The notes below the pieces were generated by a model. That model ran no database searches. It was not told where the DNA came from and saw only the letters and a program-made list of their open reading frames with translations. Position numbers and translations under genes: made by a program. Positions 46,379 through 58,800 of a DNA stretch of 64,000 bases are shown here, piece by piece. Source of the DNA: Taeniopygia guttata. Its lineage: Eukaryota > Chordata > Aves > Passeriformes > Estrildidae. The first letter of the stretch is position 1, and each line of letters starts with the position of its first letter. The stretch spans positions 21,453,063 through 21,517,062 of the forward strand of contig NC_133063.1 in assembly GCF_048771995.1 (NCBI RefSeq). The letters run 5' to 3'.

Positions 46379-46468
46379 TGCCCCTGTAGTCCACTGGATG
46401 TCCCATTAGTTTAGGATGATGTAGAACATCTTGGAGTCAGTGGTCAGCACAGCCTGGAAAGTGTTGCC
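46379..46468 (-). pseudogene. NIDO remnant exon 5: stop codon and lost acceptor
   Basis: NTFQAVLTTDSKMFYIILN, then TAA, then WDIQWTTGA. The family has NYGDIQW here, so the stop sits at the Tyr-Gly position (about 46.41 kb). No AG precedes the expected first codon; the site reads GATGGGCAAC. The donor GTAAGT survives. Confidence 0.8.
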
Positions 46469-46622
46469 CATCCCAAAGGAGAAAGGTCACAGAGATGAAG
46501 AATGAGTTGTGAAGGTCATGGATGGGTTCTGGATGTCAAAGATAGGTCGGTAAACAAGGCCACCAAATGGGTCAACAAGAGCCATTGGGTCACCCTCATG
46601 CCCCATGGTCCATGGGCCTCAC

Positions 46623-46904
46623 CTTTTCAGAGGTGGAGCCATAGTAGGCCACATGGTCCCAGGTGGCCATCAAGGCCCAGGTGGGGGTGAAGGGGCTTTT
46701 GGGGAAGGACTGGATTATGTGCTGGCTGATGTCCTCCAGCAGTGCCAGGTCGGTGGTCTGATGGTAGAAAATGTCCCCACCCAGCATGTTGTCCACATCT
46801 GCCGAGAATGGAATCACAAAAGGGTGCCTGTTCACCAGAGGGAAGGGGTCAGGAGTGCATTGTCTGATGGGCTCATCAAAGGAGATCACCCCATTGTTGT
46901 TCAC
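46623..46904 (-). pseudogene. NIDO remnant exon 4: core of the NIDO domain, intact frame
   Basis: Exactly 94 codons run from VNNNGVISFDEP through VIPFSADVDNMLGGDIFY to YYGSTSEK with a consensus acceptor (TGCTCCAG) and GTGAGG donor. This exon is the best preserved of the locus. Confidence 0.88.
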
Positions 46905-46929
46905 CTGGAGCAGGTGGGTCCAACACCTT

Positions 46930-47500
46930 GACTTGGGTTGTGGGGTCCTTGAGATGGACCCTACAAGCATGCCAAGAACTACCACCCATAGGGACCCCCA
47001 ACACCTATCAACACCCCAAGATCCACGTCCCACAGGACCCCCCTCAAGACCCACCGACCAAAGGACCCCCAACTCCAGGACCCCCCTCCCCCAACACCCA
47101 AAGAACTCCTCAAGATCCATCGACCTCCCAAGATACCCCACACACAGGACAACCCCAAATAGCAGATCCATAGAACCCTCTAACAGCAACCACCCCCAGG
47201 GCCCTGCCACGGCCCACCACCCATAGGACCCCACAACACCCACCAATCCCCCTGAGATCCACTCATGAAGGACCCTTACAAAATCTGTTCTGGGATCACC
47301 CATGTGATCCCACAACACACCCCAACACCCACCATGTGGGGGACCACCCAAAACCAACCAACTGCCCCAAGACCACCAGTCATATGACCATGAAGGACCA
47401 CACCATCACCCACCATCCGCAAAGCCTCCCAAGCCACTCCAACCCCCCCCCTCCCAAATACCACCAGCCCCTCTGAAGATCCCCTACCCATCTAAAGATA
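46930..47500. repeat. C-rich diverged repeat in the NIDO remnant intron
   Basis: CCACCCCAA, GACCCCCAACACC and ACCACCCA blocks recur at intervals of roughly 30-35 bases over more than 500 bases between remnant exons 4 and 3. Plus-strand frames rich in Pro, Thr and Ser are artefacts of it. Confidence 0.75.
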
Positions 47501-47551
47501 TTTCAGTGTCCAAGTATAAAACCCACTATGGATTCAAGAAGGGTTCATTTC

Positions 47552-47555
<4 letters not shown>

Positions 47556-47585
<30 letters not shown>
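47556..47585. repeat. (CA)n microsatellite
   Basis: About 14 uninterrupted AC units. It lies between remnant exons 3 and 4. Confidence 0.97.
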
Positions 47586-47587
<2 letters not shown>

Positions 47588-47672
47588 CGACATGAAAAAT
47601 GAAGTCAAAATTGAGGGAAAATTTGGAAAAATGGAGGAAATTCCCAAAAATACGGAATTTGGGGTGACCTAC

Positions 47673-47802
47673 AAACACAGTTTGGTAGGTTTTGACACAG
47701 AAGGTGAAGGGAAAGAGAGGGCAATTGCCTCAGATGTCCCACCATTGAGTTTGGGGTTGGTTTTATCCCCCTGGTGTGGTCCATAGGGATAGAGCAGGGA
47801 TC
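47673..47802 (-). pseudogene. NIDO remnant exon 3: start of the NIDO domain, frame shifted
   Basis: The acceptor GATTTTCCCACAG precedes SLLYPYGPHQGDKTNPK, the classic NIDO opening. Near the end, PFTFCVKTYQTVF is encoded in a different frame from the start, so one small indel lies between (around 47.70-47.73 kb). The length, 130 nt, is off by one base from the phase needed. Confidence 0.8.
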
Positions 47803-48093
47803 CTGTGGGAAAATCAGGATTTGGGAACTGTCTCCAAATTCCCACCCAATTATATGGATTTTAGGGTGTGACACACCAAATTTGGGGTTCCCATGATCTT
47901 GGTTACCTAAAAATGGATGTGTCTTCTCCTGGGTTTTCATGGTGAAACACGTGAAAGGGAATGACTCCAGTGGAATTACATAAGGAACATATGGATTTTG
48001 GGAGAATGGCAGGAAAATGGTATGATGTGTGTGGGAGAAAGTCTGATTTAGGTAGAAGTAATGTTTTCTTAGGGCAAAGCCCTCAAAATTTAC

Positions 48094-48129
48094 CTTTTTC
48101 AGGTGAGGTTTTGGTGTCCACCATGGAAC
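48094..48129 (-). pseudogene. NIDO remnant exon 2: short linker
   Basis: The acceptor CCTATTTCTTCTCTAG and donor GTAAAT frame 36 nt (phase 1 to phase 1) encoding SMVDTKTSPEKG. The phase match to exons 1 and 3 is the main support. Confidence 0.6.
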
Positions 48130-48219
48130 CTAGAGAAGAAATAGGAGGGAAAATGAGTTGATCAATCATTTTTCCAGCAGGGATGAAAATGACAACACTT
48201 TTCAGAAACAAATATTTAC

Positions 48220-48256
48220 CTAAAATCAGGAGGAACAAAACACTAGAGGGTGACAT
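48220..48256 (-). pseudogene. NIDO remnant exon 1: signal peptide
   Basis: ATG at 48,256-48,254 opens MSPSSVLFLLIL and the exon ends in phase 1 at GTAAAT. It is a good leader by hydrophobicity and by its position ahead of the NIDO exons. Confidence 0.65.
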
Positions 48257-51200
48257 CCTTGACCATAAAATAGCTGCAAAAAAACCTGGAAAACTTAAAA
48301 AAACCCCCATAAATACATCCAAACAAGCAAACCAACAACTCTACCCAAAAGAGATGGTGCAGGAAAATGAAGTTAGAGGCAAAAAAAAAAAATCACATTA
48401 AAACACCAAACACACACTTTGTCCAGGAATTTAATGTGGAGGGATTTGTGTATGTGTGGTACTTTAACAATTTTTAAAAACAATTGAAGTATTTTAAAAG
48501 TTGGCTTTTTGATTTAATGATAGTACATTTTAAAGTAGCAATTAAATTTAATTCAGGAAATTTAAAATTTTGATCTAATTTTTAAATTTTAATTTACTAT
48601 GATTCAATTTAAATTAAAAATCTTATATAAATGAACATTATTTAATTTAATTTCAATTTTTAATTCTAAATGCATTGTCTTTTAATTTAATGGTGTTCTA
48701 AGATGAATGCTATTTTTATTAATCTTCTATTTATTTTATTTTTATTTAATTGACTCTTCAGTTTTTGCTATTTGTGTGAAGAAATTTTTCCCCTTCTGTG
48801 CTCAAATTCACAATATTTTTTGCCTTTTTTTCTGAATAAAATGAGGATTATTTACATTTTTGCATGCATTTTTAAAATGATTTAAAGGCACAAATCTTCC
48901 TTAAATACATGAAAAAAACCAGGACCGTAAAGAGACAATATTCCAAGGAATGACCAAAATGCCACCAGAATAAAAATTCCTTTACCTGCACTTCAATGAA
49001 GTGAAGAACTGCAGCCTGAAAATGAGCTCAACCACCCTCAAATGCAGGCTTTCACTTTGTCTTGTTCCATTTTTTAGCAAAAAAAAAAAAAAATACTGAA
49101 CATGTACTTTGCCAGCTTCCCACCCATCCAATCTCTCTGAGCTCTCCCAGGATTCTTTAGAAAGGGAAATTTAATAATGTTATAATAAAAAGTTAAGACT
49201 TTTTTTGAATAATTTTTGGGTTTTTAAGACACCTCTGGATCCCTCCTCACCCTTATGTGACATTTTTGGCCCTTTCCAAACTTTCCACTTTTATCTCCTG
49301 ATTTAATTTTTTTTTAAACAAAAACGTCCTTTTAAAAATATTTTAAATTATAGATACTTTATCTCTTTTTTTCTTTTTTTTTATCATCGGGAAGAAAATA
49401 GATTAAAATAGATTATCCCCATTTATTTGGGATTTTGAGGACTCTTTTTGGTTAATGTGAGGCTAAGAAAACAATCTTTATCATGTACTTTGGCCTTTCT
49501 TTCCTGGAAGAAAAAAGAAGTCCTTATATGTAGGAATTCCACTTTTTGAGGGAAAAAAAACCCTTTAAACCACCAACATTTTTAGTGTGGTGTATTTTTT
49601 TTTCCTAAAAAGATGTTAATATCTTTGTTTTTAGGGATTCTTTTAAGGGTAAAAAACCTTTTACTCTTATTATCTTAAGGAAAAAAATCCAGTTCCTTTT
49701 TTACTGGCAATTTAAAAGTATTTTTTGCAGGAAAAATCTTTATTGTTGCTCTCCTTTTTTTCTTCTTCTTATTTTTCTAAAGGAAAACTCCTTAATTTGC
49801 TTGTATTTTAAGAAACCTCATTGTCCCAGTTCCAGATGGGTTTTTCAAGCTCTTTAAAGTTGTCTAGGTTTTTTTGGTTTTTTTGTCCAGTAACTGGCCT
49901 TAGACTGCTCCAGAATCCTCAGCTGGGAGTCGTCGCATTAATTTTTAAAAAATCCCAGACAGATTTGTGTTTGTTTCCCCAAAGATAGTGGACAGGAGTT
50001 GAAGTGAGGGCAAGGATTCTGAGGAATTCACTGGATTTTTGGAGAGGCTCCCTGGAGGAGAGTCAGCTGGGATGTCCCTGTGCATTCCCCTCACCCACAC
50101 CTCTTGTGGGACCCTATCAGTGGCAAGATCCACCCACCCACTTCCAAATCCTCCAAAATTCTGAGGTCAGTTTCTTTACCCACCCTCCTCCAGCTGGGTG
50201 TGATGAAGAGTTTGTGATGAACCAGTCAGAGTTTAATGCTTGCCCCAGCTCCCCAACCTCACCCAGTCCTTGCCCTGCAAATGTTCCCAGGACATTCCTG
50301 CAAGGAATAAAATCCTGTGTGATTTTGCTGGAGAGAGCCAAAAACATCGGTAAAACACTGCCAGGGCCTTGCAGGGAGAGGAAGCAGAATTCCAAGGAAA
50401 GGTTAATGCTGGCAGTCACTTGGTGTCATTGCTTTCAGTGTCTGATGACAAGTGGCCTGAAAACCAGACAGTGTGGAATTTCCTGCTCTTTGTATCTCAG
50501 TGCATCATGGAGAGGTTTGTTTGGTTTGGGGCTGGTTGGTTTTGTTTTCCTCCTGATTTAAGACTTTATCACAACACATGGCTTTTATGTGCACTGCTAA
50601 TGCTGGGAGGAACTGCAAAATTGTGCTTGCTAGGACTCTTGCTAAATGCTGGTTTTAAAGATTATTTGCATTAGTATCATCTTCTCTAGGGACATGAATC
50701 ATAGATAATTTCTATTCTGATTAGTGTTTAATACTGGTTTTCCTTTTCTCTAGATTGGACCAAACTTTCAGTTCAGGTAAGAGATTTACAGATGTAGTTT
50801 GAATTAAAATAACTGTTCTCTTCTGAAATTCAGTTGCTTCTTTTTATTCACTGTAAGAAACCACCTTGCTGGCCTCCTAACCATGTTCCCTGGAAAGGCA
50901 TAATCTGGAGAGTCGTGTCTTTCAAGGCCACCCAAAATTCTGGATGGATCCCTTGCTGAGTATTCAACTTTAAGCTCCTGAAGAAGGCTGAGTCAAATGG
51001 CACAAATTCTGTCTGCTCGGAAAACTGTCAGTTTAAACACCAGAAAGCAGGAGTTTGGATTCCCATTAATTTTAAACCTTGGCCTTAGAACATGGTGCGG
51101 TGAATATTTGTTGCTGTGTTTGCCCTCATGAGATTGTTTTCGTTGTTGTAACTTCTTACAGCTGGAACCAGCAAGAGTTACAAAAGACAATGAGAACACT

Positions 51201-54200
51201 CTTCCCTGACTCTTCCCTCTGGTACTGATCACAGAACACTTTATTTTAGCCTCACTCCCTTCTGCCTCAGCAACTGTAACCCTAAACACAATAAAATCTT
51301 TATTTTTCTGGTTGGAGGGAGGAAGTTGGCATGCCAGCCACATTTTCCTTCTGGAATCTTCACTCCACAGCATTCCAACAGGGTAGCCTCTGTCACCTTC
51401 CCCCAAAGCCTCTGGAAAGGTCTGTGCAAAGGGCTGTGATGCAGGATGTGGTGAAACACTGATCGGATCTGATGAGGCAGCTCTTGCGTTTCCTTCCCTG
51501 CTGTGCTAATGATCTCTGCAGGCAGCCAGAAGTGCAGCCTGAAGGATTGTCTGTCTCGCCCAAGGGCAGCCTAGGTCGGGAGAGGAAAGCAGGTTTTAAT
51601 CAGGGTCCCCAGAGTGTGGCAAGGACAGCCCGACCCCGTTCCGGGTGACGATGCCATCAGTCACCGCTGCAGACACCTGCCTGCTGCCCCAGCCAGATCT
51701 GCGGGCTGGCCACTGATACTGCTTCCCTTCCCTGCGTTCGACTCCTGCAGGAAACCTGCTGGCTTACCCAGCCAAAAGACTGCAAGCCCCAGTGATGCAG
51801 CACAGCTGCCACTCGCTGCTCTGCAGCAACAGGACGTCAGGGATGGTTTAGTGCTGCACGGCGTTTATTGCATTAACATCCGTCAGTGCAGGTTTGTAGT
51901 GAAAGTTTGTGTATCTGCTCTCTACTGGTTTTTCTGTTTTTAAACCCTCTGCTTAAATTTCTTGTGCTTCCTAATTAGTATAGAAAGGCACTGGGAACAC
52001 CTCCCTGGTTGACACTTCGGTTACATTAAATCTTTTTGCAATGAGCATTGGGAAAGAAGGAAATGCAAGGAGACACACAAAAAAGTTCATTTACAGCTTT
52101 GAAATAAAAATCTGAGCACAAATTATTAAATTTTAATTCAAATGCCTTACTTTTAAGAAATTTTACTTTTTAAAACTGAATTTGATGTAATTTAGAATAA
52201 CTGTGTTTACTTTAACATTTATTTGATTTCAAAGCTTTAAGATTTTTAACTACAAATTTCTTGGCAAAAAAATCCCCCAGATCTGAATTAGCAAAGAGTT
52301 TTAAAAAGTGCAAAAACATCTTAGTCAGAACTCAGTTTTACATCACCTGGAACAGATGAAAGGCTTTGAGCACATCCTGATACTGACAGTAGCTCCCCTT
52401 TCCCATGCATGCGTGGCTTTACATGCAACCATTTCAGTCCTGGATCTGAATCACACACGCAAACCAGTCATGAACAAAGCTGATCTGCCAACATAACCTA
52501 ACATTCTTGGATAAAATTTCAAGTGTTTACCAGGCACTTATGTGTGACTGAATTATATTTGTATTAGGATGCATCTGTGCATGGTGGTGTGAATTAACTG
52601 TCTGCCAAGAAGACAGCTGTATCATGCTCAAGAAAGTAGACCAGCACTGCATTAGAAAGGAATTTTATATGTTGCCAGCAGTTTTTAGCTACAGTTGAGA
52701 CTAAGAAGCTCAAATTACATGGCTAACTTATTCTGAGAAGCTATTTATTTTGATCAGACTGTAGCTTCCTTTTGTGATGACATTGAACACAATGCATTCA
52801 GGCTTTCTGTAACACAAGAAAGCATAAGAGCAGCCAGGTAAAGAAGATTTTATGAAAAAATAATGTTGACCATTGACCATTTAAGATGCACAGTGGGTTA
52901 TAAATAACATTTTCAGAAGAGCTAATTTTTTTTTTTTTTTTTTTTTAACTCTAAATATTGGTGAGATTTGGTTGAAAAAAGCTTTACCTTGGAAAATTTT
53001 TTGGGAAAAAACTTCAATGTTCTCCACAAAACAGATGGGGAAGGTAATGGATATTGTACATCTTCCTTCATTTTTCTTTTTTCTTCCTGGCAGTCAATCA
53101 GTTCTGCTTAACTGTGACTCACACAACCCTCTTTTTGCTGCTTTATGTATTATTTGGGCTACTGGTTTACTTCTAACAGCCTGTCAGCAGGCTTTGAACT
53201 GGGACTAAAGTTTAATTGCACCTGTGTACAATTAAGAGGGACAAGCAGATTCACCTTTTTTTATATGAGAGAGGGACTCTACATAGCTGCCACAGTGTCT
53301 GGCTACTAAGATCTCCAATTAAATCAAACAGGATATTCAGTAACTTAGGATTTAGAAAGACAGATTTCACAAGTTTTGTGCAGATATTTTACAGGATTTA
53401 GAAGAGTAGATTTTGTGTCAGTGTGTAGTTTCAGCCCTGAAATTCTTTTCTTACTGTCTAGCCCTAACACAAATGGTCTAATTCTCTTGTGAAGAAATGT
53501 CTCCAATCTTTGTAAGCAGCTCATGAAAATGAAGAGAAGGGGGGAAAAAAGATTTAAAACTTTGTGCTATCTCAAGTGACAAAAACACCCCTGACAATGA
53601 TTAAGTGCTACCTTAAAGGGATGTTCCCCCATCAGAACAAGGATCTCCCTATCCTGCAATGGCAGGAATTTGGTTACAAAAGCATGCGTGTCTTTGTCCT
53701 CTATGAAATGTTAAAGACCAGATCTAATTTTAACAGCAACACGATAGATAATCTCATGTATCTTTTATAATGAGTCCTTTTACATCTGGTGTCTTTCTTC
53801 ACTCTTACTGACGGATTCCCATGTTCAACACAGTGTTCAGTTTTGACTCATGACATGGTAAAATGCTTCTAGAAGTGTATTGCTGTCTTCTACCCTCAAA
53901 ATAGCCTCTGCCTTCCCCGGGTGATTACTGTCATCTTATTTTGACTTTTCTTGAAAGTTCAGGTGGCCAGAAACTCCTGGGGTCAGCTAACTCTCAGAGT
54001 GACTTCCCATACTGACAGAAGCAGTCTGTATGCTGAGCCAAAGGGAGCAAAGCTGAGTCACAGGTGCAAAGGGAGATCTCACTGAGGCATTACAATTCTG
54101 ACAAAAAATTTAAAAATAACATTCAGAACATCTGTGCCATCCATGACTGTTAAATAAAAGAAAAAAGTAATGCTCCTGCACTGTGCTAAGGTGGAGATTT

Positions 54201-55154
54201 CTTTCTAACACATATAGGGCTGTGTTTCAGATCTGGGACCAAAAGAGCATGGACAACACACAGGTGATTTGTTACTGCTGAACAATGTTTGCACGGCATC
54301 TACACCTCCTTTGCTTCTCTGTGCTCCCTCAGGGAGCAGGCAGGGTTTGGAAAAGTGATGGGATTTGGCACAGCTGGGACTCAAAGTGACGCATTAATCT
54401 ATCATCCAGGACTGTGCTCAAGAGGTAAAACTGCAGGAGGTGGAAAGGAACTCTTCCCAAAGTAGCCACTACTTGGAAACAGTCTGGGCCACAGTTTGCT
54501 GGTGGCAGGTAGGTGGGTGACTGACTTTTGCATCGCTTTTCTTTTTACTTTTTTATTCCCTCCTCATTTATTAGATGGTCTTTATCTGAACCTATGAGAT
54601 TCTCATGCTTTTGCCCTTCTGAATCTCTTCCCCACCCCTCTGGCAGAGACAGAGCAAGCCAATGACTATTTACCCTACAAGAAACTTACCCAAATTAAAA
54701 GAACGAAGAAAGACCCTCTTTCATTAAAAAAGCTGAGGGAAATAAAAGGCCAACAGAGGAACACTGGAGTGAGTACACAAACATTTCTGTGCTGTGCTTG
54801 ATGTTGGTAACTGCCTCAAAAACTTTTGGAATTGGCCTTCTGTAGTTTCTGTAATTATCTGTGTTTTGGGGAATTATGGACATGGCTTAGGTCAAGCCGA
54901 AATTATGCTGACCAGAAGTAACACAAGGGTGTATGTACATGAGCATATAGTGTAGAGCAAAAGGAACGGATCTGCACAACAAAACATTCAGATGACATTC
55001 ACATCACACAGACTCAGGGTATTCTACTCAGATTAACCCTAGGCTAGTCCTGTGGACTGAAAGGCTGCAGGAGGTGAAGCATTTTAGGAGACCCTCTGGA
55101 TGTCACAGTTTGGTTAAGCCTTTTCCAGAAAAAAAAGCCCATCATCATGGTCTG
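48257..55154. other. AT-rich gene-free stretch upstream of the NIDO remnant
   Basis: From 48.42 to 49.9 kb the sequence is extremely A/T-rich with T and A runs and loose repeats of AAATCTTTTTA type, as if the repeat-rich core extends this far. From 49.9 to 55.15 kb it is ordinary noncoding DNA. No exon, RNA gene or LINE was recognised. The GC-richer patch at 51.56-51.90 kb is listed separately, and a 22-base T run lies near 52.93 kb. Confidence 0.65.
51555..51900. other. CpG-richer patch in AT-rich flank
   Basis: About 14 CpG dinucleotides fall in 350 bases (CCCGACCCCGTTCCGGGTGACG and similar), whereas the surrounding kilobases have almost none. It may be a weak CpG island marking a promoter or enhancer, or a young inserted element that has not yet lost its CpGs. 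No exon was identified. Confidence 0.5.
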
Positions 55155-55842
55155 TGTCCTAGGGTGACGTTATGGTGTTTGTATCTCCAATCATGTGTTC
55201 TGTTTACGTTTGATATTATGTTCTGTGCTTTCAGAACTGACTCTGAAAGTGAAGGTTTGTTTTGCCTTGTTATAATCTGGTTCACCTCCCCCCATGGTCT
55301 GTTGTCTAGAAAAGGCTAGTGCTGGCTGGCTGGCTTTGCTTTGCTTGCTTGCTTGCTTGGCTTGCTTGCTTTGCCTGCTTTCTTGCTTTGCTTGCTTCCT
55401 AGTTAGTTTAGCTAAGCAGTCCAATTCTTTCCCTGGACTGTTGCTTTTTCCTTTCCTCTTCCGGAATACCATCCAACCTGCTCTGGACTGGGATCTGGGA
55501 AACACCAAGGTACACCAGGAGCCTGAATTTTGTGATCTGCAGCAACCATCCCCAGTGCTGGAGAGCAATCCCCAGCGTCCAGACCCGGGCAACCACTCCC
55601 AGGAAAGATGCTCTGGATTTGTTCATCTCTTAAGAGTGGTGAAAGAGTTTTGTTATCATCTGGTGTTGTTAATTGTTTTGGTGCTGGGGAGTGCTTTGTT
55701 CGTTAAATAAACAGGTTCTTTTCCACTTCTCTCTCAGAGGAAATTTTTCCCTGAACCAGGTGGGTGGGGAGGGGCCGTGGGGGTTTATTTCCTGGGGGCT
55801 CCTTTCAGAGGCTTTTCCCCAAATTTGCCCTAAACTAGGACA
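55155..55842 (+). mobile_element. Solo LTR of an endogenous retrovirus
   Basis: A 688-bp element begins TGTCCTAGGG and ends CTAAACTAGGACA, so it has TG...CA termini with matching short inverted ends (TGTCCTAG / CTAGGACA). It is flanked by GTCTG on the left and GTCTT on the right, a near-perfect 5-bp target duplication. An AATAAA lies near 55.705 kb. A GCTT/GGCT microsatellite has grown inside it (55.32-55.41 kb). No internal retroviral region adjoins it, so it is a solo LTR from an old recombination. The family is probably one of the avian ERVs of the ERVL or ERV1 type, which I cannot settle. The near-intact ends suggest moderate age. Confidence 0.8.
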
Positions 55843-58800
55843 GTCTTAAAGCGCTCCATTAAATGAATGAGTGTGTCATACCAGAATGTGACTGGGAAAT
55901 TCACTCTTGAGCCCAGCTGAAGAGGTAACAGACCTGTGTTTTCCATAAGGAGATATGCAGTTCCAGAAATTATGTTACTTTCTTCTGGAGCCACAAGTAA
56001 TACTGATTCATTTCACTAAAATTTTAACTAAAACTCACAAAATGTAAGCTGTTAAGGTATTGCAAGTGATTTTAAGAATTCATGAGGATCTACAGTAATG
56101 AGCAGCAGCTGTTTTGTCTGGGGTGAGACCTGTGGTATTTGCACAGGTCCTGCCTTCCTGCCACCTGACATTTGGGAGACATTACTTTCAAGAGGTCTAA
56201 AAAGGCTGGCCAGGTTTGCCAAACTCATTTGTGTTATGTCTTTGTTGTGTTCCTGTTGAGAGAAGGGCTGTTGGAAAGCAATGAACTGATCCTGCATCCA
56301 GGCGAGGGTGCTGCAGGGCAGAACACAGCGGGTCTGACCATGGTTTCCAGGGTGACTGCTGGAAGCAATTTCCCAGTGATCCAGCTGGACAGTGTTCTCC
56401 TAAGCAAACAGTAGGATTCAGCTGGGAAGGTCCAGCCCAAAGTCACTGAGCCATATGTAAGCCAGATGAAATATTTGTGGTCACTGGGAACTGCTGGCAG
56501 AACACATAGTACACTGAGATTTATATCCTGAAAAACCAAGAAGTGCACAGGAATTTTTTTAATTTGCCTATTTGTTTGGTTTTTTTCACTTACTTGTGTA
56601 AAATGTGTAAGAGAGGATTTAAATGAAGAACTTGTGCTTATGTCTCCTTGGCTTTTTCTCTGTTAAATCTACCAATCTCCAGCTGCCGGGGAATGTGAGA
56701 CAGTGCCAGAGAGCAGGGCCTTGTCCCAGAGCTCTCTGGTTGTCACAGATTAAGGAATTCAGGCATCAAGCTCCTCTTACAGTGCCATCAATACAATGAT
56801 GAAAAAAGCCCTTTTAGTCAGTAAAATATTTTTGATAGAGTTTAGGCCAGAAAAATGATTTTTTCCCCCCATATCTCTGCAAGAAGAGCCAGGTTTTGAC
56901 CACCAGTTTACAACATGACAAAGCAACCAGAGGTAGAGCAACCTCAGAGTCTCTGGAAGTGGCACTAGACTCTAAATGCGGGTGTCCACCTAGGGTTGGT
57001 GGATGCCCCTGGGGACCCCACAGAAATCTCAGTCCTAAAACATGCAACTTCTGCAGGTGTGAAGGCAGCAGGGTCTTGCACAGTCAGAGTCAGCCTCAGC
57101 ACCTGCTGATGTCTGCGTATTTTCAGTGTAACTCCCCTAATAAGTATTAATTATTTCTGTGTATAGTCCTTTCAGCAGTTACCACAGAGTTATTCCATTT
57201 TACATATGGCAGAGGAGGTTAATGATCTGTATTCTCACAAGCACTGTATCATAATTATGTCAGTCATTAAACCTCTAATGGTATGTTTGAAATATGGGAG
57301 AGGCAAAAGTTTGTCTAGCTGTTCTCTCATGCTTCAAGCTGCCTTGTACGTTTTCATAATTACTGAACTCAGGAGAGGCCAAGGATGTTAAACTCCATGT
57401 AGAAATGAGGCTGGCAGATCAATGGTGTGTTTCATCTAATCTCTTGCCTCTGAAATTATCTACATTTGTATGAGAATTATTGTGATGTCTAAAGAGTGGC
57501 CTGTCTGGTAAGCAAGGACATGCTGGCTCCATTCTCCCTGGTCAGTGGTTGGTTGGTTACACCTGTGGATGTGCCACTGAAGCCTTTAGTGTCTTTATTT
57601 TTTCTGCCATGTACCTTCCTCAATGATTGCAATTGAATGAATTTCAGCACAGAGCTTTAGGATCAGGACAATGAGCCCCTGGTTTGCTGCTCTTGTACCA
57701 AAAATCCTTGCACCGCCAGAGAGCCTACGAGTTAGTGACCACTTGGAGTGTTTCTGATAGTACAAAACTGTTGTGGTGTGGGCACCTGGATAAATCCTTC
57801 ATTTCAGCTTCATTTTAACACTACTAAATACATAGGTAAATTATCCCTGAATTTTATGTCCAGTGGCAGTACAGATTACTTCCTCAGACACAGAAATGGA
57901 AAGCTGCTGAGGAATCAGCAGGGTGGGTTTCACACTTTTGTCACCGTGCTAAAGGTTTTGGGCTTATCACAATTTTTAGTTTTTCAATATTGATTTAAAA
58001 AAACCCCAAACATAAATAATGTACAGCTTCACTGAAATATTTCCTTTCAGTTTTGAAATTTCAGAAGCCTAACGAAGAAAATCTTGAAAATATGTCTTCT
58101 TTGCCAACATGTGTGAGGATATTTAAGTGGAAAATAATTGTGATAGATATTTAAAGAAACAAGACTTGTTCATTTATTTTTAACATTCTGTGGTTTATTT
58201 CTTTTAAATTAAGTTTTTAGTAAAAAATCTGTTTCCTCAGTAGCTTTCAGTTTCTGTGGTTGACAAACATAAACCACATCTATGTAGATTAAAAATGAAA
58301 ATATTTTTTAACAATAGTGAATAAATTTACTATCTAAATCAACAGATTATACTAAATGAAGTGTCTTATCTACTATAGCTATTATTTATACAATTATTTA
58401 AATAAATATTCAATTATTAATTCTAATCACACATTTCTTTGATCAGTAGCCTTGATTGATATTTTCACTCAATTTAAAAATAATTTTTATAACTACACGA
58501 AATTGATCAGAATTTTCAGAAAATTTTGGGATAAAACTTCAAAGTTTACTTATGTGAAGAAGAACAAAGAAAACGAGGTTTTCTGGAGAGATGTTATGAA
58601 AGAAAAGCTAAAGAAGAGAATTCATTCATAGCAACAGGGATGAAACATTGACAATGATATTATTGAAAGATTCCTGGTAACAAGACCACTCCCAATACAC
58701 AAATATGCTTTAAATGCCTTCTTGGTATTCCCGTTACTTGTAGACATCATTAGAAAAATAAAAAAGCCACAAATAAAATTATTTTGAAGTTTGTTTTTTT

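Larger units (their letters stand above)
45703..48256 (-). pseudogene. Decayed NIDO-domain gene (alpha-tectorin-like N-terminus)
   Basis: At least six exons of a secreted NIDO-domain protein can be read in order on the minus strand. A signal exon (MSPSSVLFLLIL, 48,256-48,220) and a 36-nt linker exon (48,129-48,094) are followed by the NIDO exons beginning SLLYPYGPHQGDKTNPK (47,802), VNNNGVISFDEP (46,904), NTFQAVLTTDS (about 46,468) and AGFNSGDDTNFYNIPGS (45,832). NIDO domains occur in alpha-tectorin, nidogens and SNED1. The third and sixth exons have shifted frames, and the fifth has an in-frame TAA and no AG at its expected acceptor. Four lesions in about 600 coding bases make it a pseudogene unless several are assembly errors. 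A possible seventh exon at about 45,255 with AATAAA at 45,162-45,167 would make it a short NIDO-only protein. No VWD exon follows. Confidence 0.8.

Noticed and set aside
46771-47226. A Pro/Thr/Ser-rich plus-strand frame of 151 residues, mucin-like at first sight
   Set aside because: It is antisense to a NIDO exon at one end and C-rich intron repeat at the other; neither is codon-biased for this frame.
50400-50560. An acceptor-like site followed by an open frame with SDDKWPENQTVWNFLLF
   Set aside because: No partner exon, no matching domain that I recognise and no conserved donor context; too weak to call an exon.
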